Shown: positions 8,188 through 17,093, counted from the stretch's first letter. The stretch: 64,000 bases of DNA from Streptomyces sp. SA15 (GCF_002291145.1 NZ_NTGE01000133.1:1-64000), one strand, 5' to 3'. Notes: generated from the sequence alone by a model not told the origin. Program-made: numbers and translations.

Positions 8188-9056
8188 CCACCGCCGAGAC
8201 GACCGTACGCACCGTACGCACCAAGTCCCGCAAACCTTGGACGCCCAGCCAGATCGTCCTCACGATCATCGGTGTCGCCGTCTCCGCCGTCTTCCTGGCG
8301 CCGATCGTCGCCGCCCTGCTCACCTCGTTCAAGTCCGAGGCCGAGGCGGCCGAGATCCCGCCGCACTGGCTGCCGGAGGTCTGGACGGGCCAGGCGTGGA
8401 AGGCCCTCTACGAGACCGGCAACGTCACCGACTGGTTCGTCAACTCCCTGGTGGTGTCGGTCTGCGTGACCGCCATCGTGCTGACGGTCAGCGCCCTCGC
8501 CGGCTACGGCTTCGCCCGCACCGAGTTCCGCGGCAAGAACGCCCTGCTCGGCCTCATCATGGCGGGCCTGATGATCTCCCCGGCGGTCCTCGGCGTACCC
8601 CTCTTCACCACCGTCCAGCAGATGGGCATGGTCGACACGTACTGGGGCATGATCCTGCCGCAGTGCGCCCCCGCCGCGATGGTCTACATCCTCTACAAGT
8701 TCTTCCAGGGCATCCCGCGCGAACTGGAGGAGGCCGCCTTCATCGACGGCGCCGGCCGCTGGCGCGTCTTCTTCACGATCGTCGTCCCGCTCGCGAGGCC
8801 GTCCCTGGCGGCGGTGGGCATCTTCACCTTCATCGCCTCATGGAACAACTTCCTCTGGCCGTACATGGTCACCAACAACCCCGACCTGATGACCATGCCG
8901 AACGGCATCGCGACCGTCATGAACTCCTACGGCATCCAGTGGGCCCAGCTCATGGCCGGCGGCCTGATGGCGGGCCTGCCCCTGATCGTGGTCTTCGTCT
9001 TCTTCCAGCGGCAGATCGTGGCGGGCGTCGCCCACACGGGTCTGGCCGGTCAGTAA
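8184..9056 (+). CDS. Sugar ABC importer permease, MalG type
   Basis: 290 residues and about six membrane segments. The EAA loop is LEEAAFIDGAGRWRVFFTIVVP near residue 190. It starts with ATGA overlap to the MalF-type gene and is followed after 21 bp by the GH43 gene. It forms the import channel for arabinan-derived oligosaccharides together with the previous two products; this substrate is inferred from the co-transcribed hydrolases. Confidence 0.9.
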   Translation: MTTAETTVRTVRTKSRKPWTPSQIVLTIIGVAVSAVFLAPIVAALLTSFKSEAEAAEIPPHWLPEVWTGQAWKALYETGNVTDWFVNSLVVSVCVTAIVLTVSALAGYGFARTEFRGKNALLGLIMAGLMISPAVLGVPLFTTVQQMGMVDTYWGMILPQCAPAAMVYILYKFFQGIPRELEEAAFIDGAGRWRVFFTIVVPLARPSLAAVGIFTFIASWNNFLWPYMVTNNPDLMTMPNGIATVMNSYGIQWAQLMAGGLMAGLPLIVVFVFFQRQIVAGVAHTGLAGQ

Positions 9057-9077
9057 CCCTCTTGAGGAGAGCCTGAG

Positions 9078-10046
9078 TTGAAGCGATTCAGACTCGCCGC
9101 GTTGGTAGCCGCGGCAGTGGTCGCCCTGCTGCCGAGCACGGCGACGGCCGATGTGACCTACCCCGATCCCCAGCCCATCACCGGCCAGCAGATCATCCAC
9201 GACCCCACCGTCATCCGCCTCAAGTCCGGTGGCTACGTGGCCTATTCGACCGGCGGCGTGATCGGCGCCCGCCTGTCGAAGGACACCAAGCACTGGGACG
9301 ACGCGGGCAACGCCTTCGCCGAGCCGCCGAGTTGGTGGTACGAGTACAACGACACCGGCGACCCGTGGGCGCCGGACATCTCCTACCGCGCGGGCAAGTA
9401 CTGGCTGTACTACGCGGTTTCGTCATGGGGCACCAACCACTCCGCGATCGGCGTCGCCACCTCCCGCACCGGCCTCCCCGGCACCTGGACCGACCACGGC
9501 AAGGTCTTCACCTCCGAGACGACCGACTCCTGGAACGCCATCGACCCGGCGATCATCAGGGCGGACGGACGGCTGTGGATGTCGTTCGGGTCGTACTGGA
9601 CGGGCATCCGGATGGTGGAGCTGGACGCGCGGACGGGCAAGGCGGTCGAGGGAGCACCGGTCCACCACTTGGCGACGCGTCCAGACGCGCCGTACGCCGT
9701 CGAGGGCCCGTACATCGTCAAGCACGGCCGCCACTACTACCTCTTCGCGTCGTACGACGCGTGCTGCGCGGGCGTGAACTCGACGTACAAGATCAAGGTG
9801 GGTAGATCGACGAAGATCACCGGCCCATACACCGACAGCACGGGCAAGCCGATGCTGGAGGGCGGCGGCGACCTGTTGCTGGAGGGGCACGGCAGGTACA
9901 TCGGCACGGGAGGCCAGTCGGTCTTCCAAGACCGGGGCAGCGACTGGCTGGCGTACCACTACTACGACGCAGAGGACGAGGGCACGCCGAAGCTGGGGCT
10001 CAACAGGCTGAACTGGACAAGGAACGGCTGGCCAATCGTCCCTTAG
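9078..10046 (+). CDS. Secreted GH43 arabinan endo-1,5-alpha-L-arabinosidase
   Basis: 322 residues: a Sec signal peptide (about residues 1-24, ending ATADV) and a five-bladed GH43 propeller. The three GH43 carboxylates are visible: Asp42 (IIHDPTV, base), Asp156 (NAIDPAI, pKa modulator) and Glu209 (VEGPYIV, acid). The segment around FASYDACCAG is typical of endo-arabinanases. It is predicted to cut alpha-1,5-linked arabinan outside the cell. The start is TTG at 9078, chosen because GAGGAGA lies 8 nt upstream and the signal peptide begins there. It is clearly paralogous to the protein at 17542, but in another operon with the same operator type. Confidence 0.88.
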   Translation: MKRFRLAALVAAAVVALLPSTATADVTYPDPQPITGQQIIHDPTVIRLKSGGYVAYSTGGVIGARLSKDTKHWDDAGNAFAEPPSWWYEYNDTGDPWAPDISYRAGKYWLYYAVSSWGTNHSAIGVATSRTGLPGTWTDHGKVFTSETTDSWNAIDPAIIRADGRLWMSFGSYWTGIRMVELDARTGKAVEGAPVHHLATRPDAPYAVEGPYIVKHGRHYYLFASYDACCAGVNSTYKIKVGRSTKITGPYTDSTGKPMLEGGGDLLLEGHGRYIGTGGQSVFQDRGSDWLAYHYYDAEDEGTPKLGLNRLNWTRNGWPIVP

Positions 10047-10120
10047 GGGCGCGGGGCCGTATCAATTTGCGGCTCCGCCGCGTGGGCGCGACCAGCCCCC
10101 ACGCACCCGCGGCCGCCGGC
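10047..10120. repeat. Streptomyces dispersed intergenic repeat
   Basis: GGGGCGCGGGG, then GCGGCTCCGCCGCGTGGGCGCGACCAGCCCCCACG, is of the short dispersed intergenic type that I recall from many Streptomyces chromosomes. Parts are self-complementary (GCGGCTCCGCCGC; GTGGG with CCCAC). A relative with the same GGGGCGCGGGG and GCGACCAGCC blocks is at 19933-20000. It separates the GH43 and GH51 genes and could act as an mRNA-stabilising or terminating hairpin. Confidence 0.6.
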
Positions 10121-10151
10121 GAAACAGAACCACGCACCTCGAAAGGCGCAC

Positions 10152-11666
10152 ATGCAGACCGCACGTTTCACCCTCGACCCCGCCTTCACCATCGGCGAAG
10201 TAAACCCCCGCCTCTTCGGCTCCTTCGTCGAACACCTCGGCCGCTGCGTCTACACCGGCATCTTCGAACCGGACCACTCCTCGGCCGACGCCGAAGGCCT
10301 CCGCACCGACGTCCTGGACCTGGTCCGCGAACTCGGCGTCACAACGCTCCGCTACCCCGGCGGCAACTTCGTCTCGGGCTACAAGTGGGAGGACTCCGTA
10401 GGCCCCGCCGAAGACCGCCCCCGCCGCCTGGACCTGGCCTGGCACTCCACAGAAACGAACCGCTTCGGCCTCAGCGAGTACATCGACTTCCTCCGCAAGG
10501 TCGGCCCCCAGGCCGAGCCCATGATGGCCGTCAACCTCGGCACCCGCGGCGTGGCCGAGGCCCTCGAACTCCAGGAATACGCCAACCACTCCGAGGGCAC
10601 CGCCCTGTCCGACCTCCGCGCGAGCCACGGCGACAAGGACCCCTTCGGCATCAAACTCTGGTGCCTCGGCAACGAGATGGACGGCCCCTGGCAGACCGGC
10701 CACAAGACCGCCGAGGAGTACGGCCGCATCGCCGCCGAAACCGCCCGCGCCATGCGCCAGATCGACCCGAACGTCGAACTCGTCGCCTGCGGTTCCTCCA
10801 GCCAGAGCATGCCCACCTTCGCCGAATGGGAGGCGACGGTCCTCAAGGAGACGTACGACCTCGTCGACTACATCTCTCTCCACGCCTACTACGAGCCGCA
10901 CGACGGCGACCTCGACTCCTTCCTCGCCTCCGCCGTCGACATGGAGTCCTTCATCGAGAACGTGGTGGCGACCTGCGACCACATCGGCGCACGCCTGAAG
11001 TCCAAGAAGAAGATCAACCTCTCCTTCGACGAGTGGAACGTCTGGTACCTCTCCCGCTGGGAGGAGCAGGCGAAGACGTTCACGCAGGACGACTGGCCGG
11101 AGGCCCCCCGCCTCCTGGAGGACAACTACAGCGTCCTGGACGCGGTCGTCTTCGGCTCCCTCCTCATCGCCCTGCTCCGGCACGCCGACCGCGTCACCGT
11201 CGCCTGCCTCGCCCAGCTGGTCAACGTCATCGCCCCGATCATGACCGAGCCGGGCGGCCCGGCCTGGCGGCAGACGACGTTCTTCCCGTTCGCGCAGGCC
11301 TCGAAGTACGGCCGCGGCGAGGTCCTCGACGTCCGCGTCGACTCGCCGAGGTACGAGACGAAGAAGTACGGCGAGGCCGACCTGCTGCACGCCACCGCCG
11401 TACGCGCCGAGGACGGCACGGTCACCGTCTTCGCGGTAAACCGCAGCCGGACCGACGCCCTGCCGCTCGAAGTCGGCCTGAACGGCCTCGACCTGACGTC
11501 GGTCGTCGAGCACAGCGCCCTCGCGGACGCCGACCCGGACGCCCGCAACACGCTCGACGCCCCCGAGCGGGTCGCCCCGCACACGGTCGAGGGCACGGCC
11601 CTCCAGGACGGCACGCTGAACGCCGTCCTGGAGCCGCTGTCCTGGAACGTCATCCGGCTGGCGTAG
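10152..11666 (+). CDS. abfA: GH51 alpha-L-arabinofuranosidase, intracellular
   Basis: 504 residues with no signal peptide, so cytoplasmic. The catalytic pair of GH51 is present: acid/base Glu175 in WCLGNEMDGPW and nucleophile Glu294 in SFDEWNVWY, on a TIM barrel of about 20-370, followed by a C-terminal beta-sandwich. It removes terminal arabinofuranose from imported arabino-oligosaccharides, the last hydrolytic step of the pathway. It lies 105 bp behind the GH43 gene; a GAAAGG sequence precedes the ATG by 7 nt. Length and motifs match the Streptomyces AbfA group well. Likely on the same transcript as 5903-10046, though the repeat between could reduce read-through. Confidence 0.93.
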   Translation: MQTARFTLDPAFTIGEVNPRLFGSFVEHLGRCVYTGIFEPDHSSADAEGLRTDVLDLVRELGVTTLRYPGGNFVSGYKWEDSVGPAEDRPRRLDLAWHSTETNRFGLSEYIDFLRKVGPQAEPMMAVNLGTRGVAEALELQEYANHSEGTALSDLRASHGDKDPFGIKLWCLGNEMDGPWQTGHKTAEEYGRIAAETARAMRQIDPNVELVACGSSSQSMPTFAEWEATVLKETYDLVDYISLHAYYEPHDGDLDSFLASAVDMESFIENVVATCDHIGARLKSKKKINLSFDEWNVWYLSRWEEQAKTFTQDDWPEAPRLLEDNYSVLDAVVFGSLLIALLRHADRVTVACLAQLVNVIAPIMTEPGGPAWRQTTFFPFAQASKYGRGEVLDVRVDSPRYETKKYGEADLLHATAVRAEDGTVTVFAVNRSRTDALPLEVGLNGLDLTSVVEHSALADADPDARNTLDAPERVAPHTVEGTALQDGTLNAVLEPLSWNVIRLA

Positions 11667-11678
11667 TCAGCTCCGCGG

Positions 11679-12800
11679 TCACCGCTCGATGCGGACCTGG
11701 GCGGGCGGATACGGCGAGGAGGACGTCGTACCGACCGCCCAGTAGTCGCCGCCCGAGCCGGGCACGGAGACAAGGGAGCTGATCAGCACGGGGGTGTCGG
11801 CGGCCGGACCGCGTTCGCTCACCCAGGCCGCGCCGTCCCACCGCAGGTAGTGGGCCCGCTTCTGGTCCCAGAAGTCCCAGCCCGCGATGCGGTCGGACCG
11901 GCCCCGCGCGTCGCCGACGATCGCGGTGAGCATGCCGACGCCGAAGGGCGCCGTGACGCTCTGCCAGGTGCTGCCGTCCCCGTGCAGGAGGTGGACGCCC
12001 GGGGGCTTGCCGGGCGGGCCGCCGACCCCGTAGCCGTAGCCGGTGAGCCAGATGTCGTCGTCGGCGACGGGGAGCAGTCCGGTCACGGTGGCGCGGATGC
12101 CGCCGGGTGCGGGCAGTTCGGTCCACGTGTCGCCGTCCCAGCGGGCGACGAGCTCGCTGCCGTAGACCCACACGTCACCGCACCGCGTACGGCACAGGCC
12201 CGACGGCGTGGCGGTGGCCCCGCTCGGGAGCGGTGGCGACCACGTCCAGCGGCCCCGGTGACCGTGCAGCAGCACGCAGCCGTCGCTGTTCCGGCCGGAG
12301 ATCCACACGTGGCCCTTGGGCTCGGTCGTGACGCCGGTGAGGGAGGTCCCGGCCGCCCCGCGTCCGGGGAAGTCGGCGTCCTGCCAGGTCTGCCCGTCCC
12401 AGGCGAGGAGCCGTGCGGCGCTGGTCGCTGCACCGCCGACGGCCCAGGCGGAGCCGTCGGAGGCGCCGGCGACGGACCACAGCGATCCGGTCAGTCCGAG
12501 GTGGCCGAGGCCGGTGCGCGTCCAGGCCGTGCCGTCCCAGACGAGCGCGAGAGGCGTGCCGCGGGTGCCGCCGTCGCGGCCCTCCTCGCCCACGGCCCAG
12601 GCGAGGCCGGGACCCGCGGCGGCCACGTCGGTCAACTGGGCGGCCGGCGTGCCCTCGGGCGCCGGTACGGCCTGCCAGTCACGGGGTTCTGCGACGGCCG
12701 GGGCGGCCTCAGCTGCCCCAGCCGTTCCGCCGCTCGCCGAGGCCAGGCCCAGCCCGGCCCCGGCACCCATTAATCCGCTGATGAAACGCCGTCTTCGCAC
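11679..12800 (-). CDS. Secreted beta-propeller protein of unknown function
   Basis: 373 residues from the GTG at 12800, chosen because AGGGGG lies 6 nt upstream (an in-frame ATG at 12836 has no such site). The N-terminus VRRRRFISGLMGAGAGLGLAS is a Tat-type signal. The rest is a series of repeats with W-D-G and Trp-rich motifs (LAWAVGEEG, SAWAVGGAA, HVWISGRNS, DVWVYGSEL, DIWLTGYG), typical of a six- or seven-bladed propeller or tachylectin-like fold. No catalytic residues can be assigned. It lies 88 bp downstream of the GH35-like gene in the same orientation and may be co-transcribed. Confidence 0.7.
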   Translation of the reverse strand: MRRRRFISGLMGAGAGLGLASASGGTAGAAEAAPAVAEPRDWQAVPAPEGTPAAQLTDVAAAGPGLAWAVGEEGRDGGTRGTPLALVWDGTAWTRTGLGHLGLTGSLWSVAGASDGSAWAVGGAATSAARLLAWDGQTWQDADFPGRGAAGTSLTGVTTEPKGHVWISGRNSDGCVLLHGHRGRWTWSPPLPSGATATPSGLCRTRCGDVWVYGSELVARWDGDTWTELPAPGGIRATVTGLLPVADDDIWLTGYGYGVGGPPGKPPGVHLLHGDGSTWQSVTAPFGVGMLTAIVGDARGRSDRIAGWDFWDQKRAHYLRWDGAAWVSERGPAADTPVLISSLVSVPGSGGDYWAVGTTSSSPYPPAQVRIER

Positions 12801-12887
12801 GAGGTTCCCCCTTCTTCTTCGGCGATCTGGGGGCAATACGGTTCACCAGCAGGCCGGAGAAGGCAATGCACGGGACGGGCCGTTCGG

Positions 12888-15587
12888 TCATACCGCTTCC
12901 ACGGGCACCCCACCCGCCGCGCTCCCCAGCAGCGTCAGCCGTACATCCCGCGGACCGGACGGTGTGGTCCCGTCGGACAGGACCGCCAGAGCCAATGTGT
13001 TGGCGCCACGTGTGCGGAGGATCCCGTTCGGCAGGACGAAGGTGTGCTGCGGGCCCACGTCGTTGATGTACTGGCCCATGTTCCAGCCGTTGAGGAAGAT
13101 CTGGACGCGGTAGGCGTGAGCCGGGTCGTCCTCGAGGACGAGCCCGATCGAGGCGTCGACGCCACTTTCCACGGCGAGGCTGAAGGTCGTCCGGTACCAG
13201 GTCACGCCCTGCCGGCGGTCGGACCAGGGAAGGTCGACGGTCTCCCAGTCGCCGTCGGCGAGCTCCGGCAGGTGCCAGCCCTTCCGCTCCCCGAACAGCC
13301 CGCCGTTGTTCAGCGGCCCGCGCACGGGATCGGGTGCCGCCGCTCCCTGCAAACGCCAAGCGACCTTCGGGGAGGCCCCCTTGAAGGTGACCGCCGTCAG
13401 CCCGCGGGCCGCCTCCTGGGTGTCGCGCGCCATCCGCCGGACGAGGACGGACAGGACGCGCTCGGAGCCGCGCTCACGCACCCTCTCGGGCACGGAGAAC
13501 GTGGCCGTCGCCGCCCAACTGCCCTGCCGTACCGTGCCGTTGTCCGGCACCGGCATCCGGTGCGTGCCCAGCGGCTCCCCGTCCAGCCATGCCATCAGCA
13601 GCCCCTGCGTACCGGTGCTGTAGGCGAGGGACACGGACTCGAGGTCATCGGCGTCCGTGAAGCGCCCCCGGTACCAGACGTCGCCGTAGTGGAAGCCGTA
13701 GTCGTCCGCGAAGAGGACGGGCTGCCCCTTGGGCACAGGGGTGACGCTGTACGCCGTCTTCTTGTCGGCGACCGCCCAGTCAGAGTCGTCGAAATCCGGA
13801 GCGGACTCGGGGTTCTCGTCCCGTCGCCGCCACCCGCCGTCCAGCGCGGGCAGGCTCACCGGGCGTACCCCGGGCAGCAACTGCTCCACCAGCAGGCTGT
13901 CGGTGGCGCTGGCCCGCGTCCGCAACGGGCGCCGGTTCCAGGTGACCTGGCCGATACCGCGCGGCCCCCACACCTCCAGCCCGGTCTCCCCGACCGTGTC
14001 ACCGGTGACGTGCGCGGTGGCGCCGCGCAGGGTGACGTCACGCACCAGCGCCGGGCCGTACACCAGCACCGAGCCGGACGGGGTGTCGTACGGCCACAGC
14101 CGCAGGGTGGTGGCGTCGTCGGCGAAGAGCAGCAGCAGCGGCCGGTCGCCCCCGCCGCCCTCGACCAGGACCCGGGTCAGTCCACCGGCGCCGAGCGGAG
14201 CGGTCACCCGCAGCACGCCGCGGTCGTACACCCACGCGCCCTCGGCGTCCAGCCGGGTCGTCGTCGGCTCCTGAGGGCAGTCCAGCGCGATCTGAGCCAT
14301 CTCGCCGCGCGGGCCCGCGAAGACCGCGATGTCCTGCCGCCCGGCGGTCAGGCACATCATGGGCTGCACGGTGGAGTACCTCAGCTTCCGCTGTCCGAGG
14401 GCCAGTCCGGTCGCCAGCAGGCGGGCGTCCCGGGCCGGGACGGTGACGGGTACGTCGAAGTCGGTGCCGGGCAGCGTCGAGGTGACCTTCTCGGCGCTGT
14501 CGTTGCGCAGGACGTAGACGTGGGCGCCGGTGTCCGGGTTCCTCAGGTTGTACACCTTCAGCCGGTCGTGCGGGGCCCTGACCGCCGCCGCCCGGTGCAG
14601 CTTGGCGAAGTCCGGCTGGCGTTGCAGCAGATGCCCGATCTGGTGCGTCGGGGTGAGCTTCGCGGTCGGCTGGCGGCCCTCGTCCATGGCCGCCCCGTAG
14701 TCGTACGAGGTGTAGACGGCCGGCGCGGGCAGCCAGCCCCACGAGGTGCCGCCGAAGGTCATGTAGGCGTTGTGCAGCGGGCTGCCGCCCGCGAGGTCGG
14801 TGAGGAGGAGACGCCGTTCGTACGCCGCGTCCCGGATCCGCCGCGACTGCGCGTACCCCTTCCCGCCCCACGGGTCGGGCCGCCCGTCCCTCTTCCTCCA
14901 CTGGTCGCCGTGGAGGAGGGGCACGTCGATGCCGTCGGCGCGCGCCTTGCTCCGGAACCGGTCCTCGAGCTCGTACAGCAGGACCGTGCCCCTGCCCTTG
15001 GTGAACAGATGCCGGGCGGCTATGGAGTTCACCCGCGTCAGCCACTCGTCGGCGTGCGCAAGATAGGCCGGGTCGGCGGTGTCGGCCCGGGCCCCGGTGG
15101 CCGTCAGCCAGCCCGGGAGGCCGCCGCCGTCGACATCCGCGTCGATGTACGGGCCCGGCCGCAGGATCACGTACAGGCCGGTCTCGGCGGCCGTGCGCAG
15201 GAACAGGTCGAGGTCGCGGACGCCAGTGAAGTCGTACTCCCCGGGCGCGGGGGAGTGGTAGTTCCACGGCAAGCAGGCGCTGACCGCGTTGTGGCCGTGC
15301 GCGCGCATCTTCTGCAGCACGTCCCGCCACAGCGACGGACTCGGCAGCCGGAACGGGTGCATCTCGCCCGACCACAGCACCAGCCGCTTGCCGTCCACGA
15401 GCAGCGAGTACCGGTCGAAGCCGACCGTGTGCCCGAGCCCGTCGGCGGCCGGCGGACCCGGCGCGGGGCCGGTGGCCACACTGCGGGACGAGGAGGCGTT
15501 CGTCCGGGCGCCGCCGCTGCCGCCCAGCGCGAAGCCGAGCGCCGTGGCGCCGGCGAGGGCGCTGAAAGTACGTCTGCTGAGCCCCAA
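12888..15587 (-). CDS. Secreted GH35-like protein, probably catalytically inactive
   Basis: 899 residues from a TTG at 15587 that has AGGAGG 8 nt upstream and opens a Tat signal (LSRRTFSALAG). Residues about 45-330 resemble the GH35 beta-galactosidase barrel (LWSGEMHPFRLPS, MRAHGHNAVSACLPWNYHSP, YMTFGGTSWGW, TSYDYGAAMDEG), followed by beta-sandwich jelly-roll domains to the end. The GH35 acid/base motif (V/I-E-N-E) is replaced by LYELEDRF near residue 205. Only about 30 residues separate it from DPWGGKGY near 240, whereas about 100 separate the two catalytic Glu in known members, so the nucleophile segment seems deleted. It is divergent from the Rrf2-type gene. Confidence 0.75.
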   Translation of the reverse strand: MGLSRRTFSALAGATALGFALGGSGGARTNASSSRSVATGPAPGPPAADGLGHTVGFDRYSLLVDGKRLVLWSGEMHPFRLPSPSLWRDVLQKMRAHGHNAVSACLPWNYHSPAPGEYDFTGVRDLDLFLRTAAETGLYVILRPGPYIDADVDGGGLPGWLTATGARADTADPAYLAHADEWLTRVNSIAARHLFTKGRGTVLLYELEDRFRSKARADGIDVPLLHGDQWRKRDGRPDPWGGKGYAQSRRIRDAAYERRLLLTDLAGGSPLHNAYMTFGGTSWGWLPAPAVYTSYDYGAAMDEGRQPTAKLTPTHQIGHLLQRQPDFAKLHRAAAVRAPHDRLKVYNLRNPDTGAHVYVLRNDSAEKVTSTLPGTDFDVPVTVPARDARLLATGLALGQRKLRYSTVQPMMCLTAGRQDIAVFAGPRGEMAQIALDCPQEPTTTRLDAEGAWVYDRGVLRVTAPLGAGGLTRVLVEGGGGDRPLLLLFADDATTLRLWPYDTPSGSVLVYGPALVRDVTLRGATAHVTGDTVGETGLEVWGPRGIGQVTWNRRPLRTRASATDSLLVEQLLPGVRPVSLPALDGGWRRRDENPESAPDFDDSDWAVADKKTAYSVTPVPKGQPVLFADDYGFHYGDVWYRGRFTDADDLESVSLAYSTGTQGLLMAWLDGEPLGTHRMPVPDNGTVRQGSWAATATFSVPERVRERGSERVLSVLVRRMARDTQEAARGLTAVTFKGASPKVAWRLQGAAAPDPVRGPLNNGGLFGERKGWHLPELADGDWETVDLPWSDRRQGVTWYRTTFSLAVESGVDASIGLVLEDDPAHAYRVQIFLNGWNMGQYINDVGPQHTFVLPNGILRTRGANTLALAVLSDGTTPSGPRDVRLTLLGSAAGGVPVEAV

Positions 15588-15671
15588 GGGAGCGCCTCCT
15601 GTGTTGCCTGTTCGTCCCGCGACCGCCCGTGGTGGGTCATTCTGTACGGCCGGACACCGCACAATTGTCAT

Positions 15672-16130
15672 ATGAGGATCTCGGCGCGAGCGGACTACGC
15701 GGTACGAGCGGTGCTGGAGCTCGCCGTACGGCAGGACGACGGACCGGTGAAGGCGGAGACCATCGCCACCGTCCAGGACATTCCGCACAAGTTCCTCGAG
15801 GGGATCCTCGGCGACCTGCGGCGCGGCGGCGTCGTCGACAGCCGACGCGGCGGGGGCGGCGGCTACCGTCTCGCGCGCGAAGCCTCGGCGATCACCGTAG
15901 CGGACGTGATCCGGGCCGTCGACGGCCCCATCGTGTCGGTGCGCGGCGAGCGCCCCACGGGCCTCGCGTACACCGGGACCGCCGAGCCCCTGCTGCCGCT
16001 GTGGATCGCGCTGCGCGCCAACGTCCGCCGGATCCTGGAGGGCGTCACGGTCGCCGACCTCGCGGCGGACGCCCTGCCCGAGCCGGTACGGCAGCTGGCG
16101 GCGGAACCGGCGGCTTGGGAGAACCCCTGA
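15672..16130 (+). CDS. Rrf2-family regulator without cluster cysteines
   Basis: 152 residues. The N-terminal winged helix (MRISARADYAVRAVLELA; PHKFLEGILGDLRRGGVVDSRRG; GGYRLAR) is a textbook Rrf2 start. No cysteine occurs in the whole protein, so it cannot bind the iron-sulfur cluster seen in IscR or NsrR and belongs with cluster-free members such as CymR-like regulators. It is divergent from the GH35-like gene; the two starts are 84 bp apart. There is no convincing ribosome binding site; ACAATTGTCAT lies directly before the ATG, so a leaderless or weak start is possible. Target genes are unknown. Confidence 0.85.
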   Translation: MRISARADYAVRAVLELAVRQDDGPVKAETIATVQDIPHKFLEGILGDLRRGGVVDSRRGGGGGYRLAREASAITVADVIRAVDGPIVSVRGERPTGLAYTGTAEPLLPLWIALRANVRRILEGVTVADLAADALPEPVRQLAAEPAAWENP

Positions 16131-16268
16131 GGACGCTGTGAACGGGCCTCTGTGAATGGCCGGAGAGCGACCTGGCCGCTCGCGGTGGGGCTGCGTACGC
16201 TGCGAGCGCTCCGGCCTTCACAGCTTCTTCATGTTCCTCTCATGGGCCGGGGCGCGTGCACCCGTCTA

Positions 16269-16305
16269 TTGACATGTACATGACTTAGTAGTGCATGACT
16301 TGGTA
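16269..16305 (+). promoter_or_regulatory. Promoter region with 12-bp direct repeats
   Basis: TTGACA at 16269-16274 overlaps a CATGTACATG palindrome. CATGACTTAGTA (16279-16290) is repeated as CATGACTTGGTA (16294-16305), 15 bp apart. It lies 28 bp upstream of the DUF4360 gene. It looks like a -35 region with a tandem-repeat activator or repressor site; the -10 is not clear. Confidence 0.5.
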
Positions 16306-16332
16306 ACCCCCCACTGAACGGATGGGAGAATC

Positions 16333-16983
16333 ATGGCCGGTGGCCTGCTCCTCGGCGGCGCGATCGCCGCGCTCCTCACCACCGCCCTGCCCGCGCAGGG
16401 CCCGTCCTCCGGGTTCGACGACCCGCCCCCGGACAAGATCGTCATCAAGGTCGCCACGGTGAACGGCTCGGGCTGCCCGCAGGGCACGACCGCGGTCGCC
16501 GTCTCCGAGGACAACACCGCCTTCACGGTGACCTACAGCGACTACCTCGCCCAGGCCGGCGGCAACTCCGACCCCACGGCGTCGCGCAGGAACTGTCAGC
16601 TCAGTCTCATCGTCCACGTACCGCAGGGCTTCACGTACGCCATCGCCAGCGCGGACTACCGGGGCTACGCCATGCTCCAGCCAGGGGCGAGCGCGGTGCA
16701 GAGAGCCTCGTACTACTTCCAGGGCTCTTCCGGCACGGTGTACAAGACCCACCACTTCGCCGGCGCGTACAACGACAACTGGCAGGCCACCGACACCACG
16801 GACTGGGCCCAGCTCGTCTACGCGCCCTGCGGGGTCCAGCGCAACTTCAACATCAACACGGAGCTCCGGGTCAACGCGGGCACCCAGTCGCCCGGCAAGG
16901 TCAGCTTCATGACGATGGACTCGACCGACGGTGACATCAGCACCAAGTACCACCTCGCCTGGAAGAAGTGCCCGGGCAAGTGA
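16333..16983 (+). CDS. Secreted DUF4360-domain protein
   Basis: 216 residues. Residues 1-21 form a signal peptide (MAGGLLLGGAIAALLTTALPA). The rest fits DUF4360, a domain of secreted actinobacterial and fungal proteins with paired cysteines: Cys near 49 (GSGCPQGT), 88 (RNCQL), 163 (APCGV) and 213 (KKCPG), probably forming two disulfides. Function of the domain is unknown. A GGGAGA site precedes the ATG by 6 nt. It stands alone between a repeat-bearing promoter (16269-16305) and a strong terminator (16991-17017), so it is its own transcription unit. Confidence 0.75.
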   Translation: MAGGLLLGGAIAALLTTALPAQGPSSGFDDPPPDKIVIKVATVNGSGCPQGTTAVAVSEDNTAFTVTYSDYLAQAGGNSDPTASRRNCQLSLIVHVPQGFTYAIASADYRGYAMLQPGASAVQRASYYFQGSSGTVYKTHHFAGAYNDNWQATDTTDWAQLVYAPCGVQRNFNINTELRVNAGTQSPGKVSFMTMDSTDGDISTKYHLAWKKCPGK

Positions 16984-16990
16984 GAAGGGT

Positions 16991-17017
16991 GGGGCCGTCC
17001 GCTCGGCGGGCGGCCCC
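16991..17017 (+). terminator. Hairpin terminator after the DUF4360 gene
   Basis: GGGGCCGTCCGC, a short loop, then GCGGGCGGCCCC form a GC-rich stem with one G-T type mismatch, 7 nt after the stop codon, followed by TTCGTCC. It has the usual actinobacterial form without a long U tract. Confidence 0.75.
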
Positions 17018-17093
17018 TTCGTCCGGTGATCGGGGTAGCGTAAATCAGGTCAAAAGTATCACCAGGCATCGAAGTATGTGAAAAGGAGTGCGC

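Noticed and set aside
13044..16130. A very long plus-strand open frame across the GH35-like and Rrf2 genes
   Set aside because: It is antisense to a gene with signal peptide and GH35 motifs, its composition is Arg/Gly/Pro/Val/His-rich as expected of a GC-rich shadow frame, and only the last 152 codons (Rrf2) are real.
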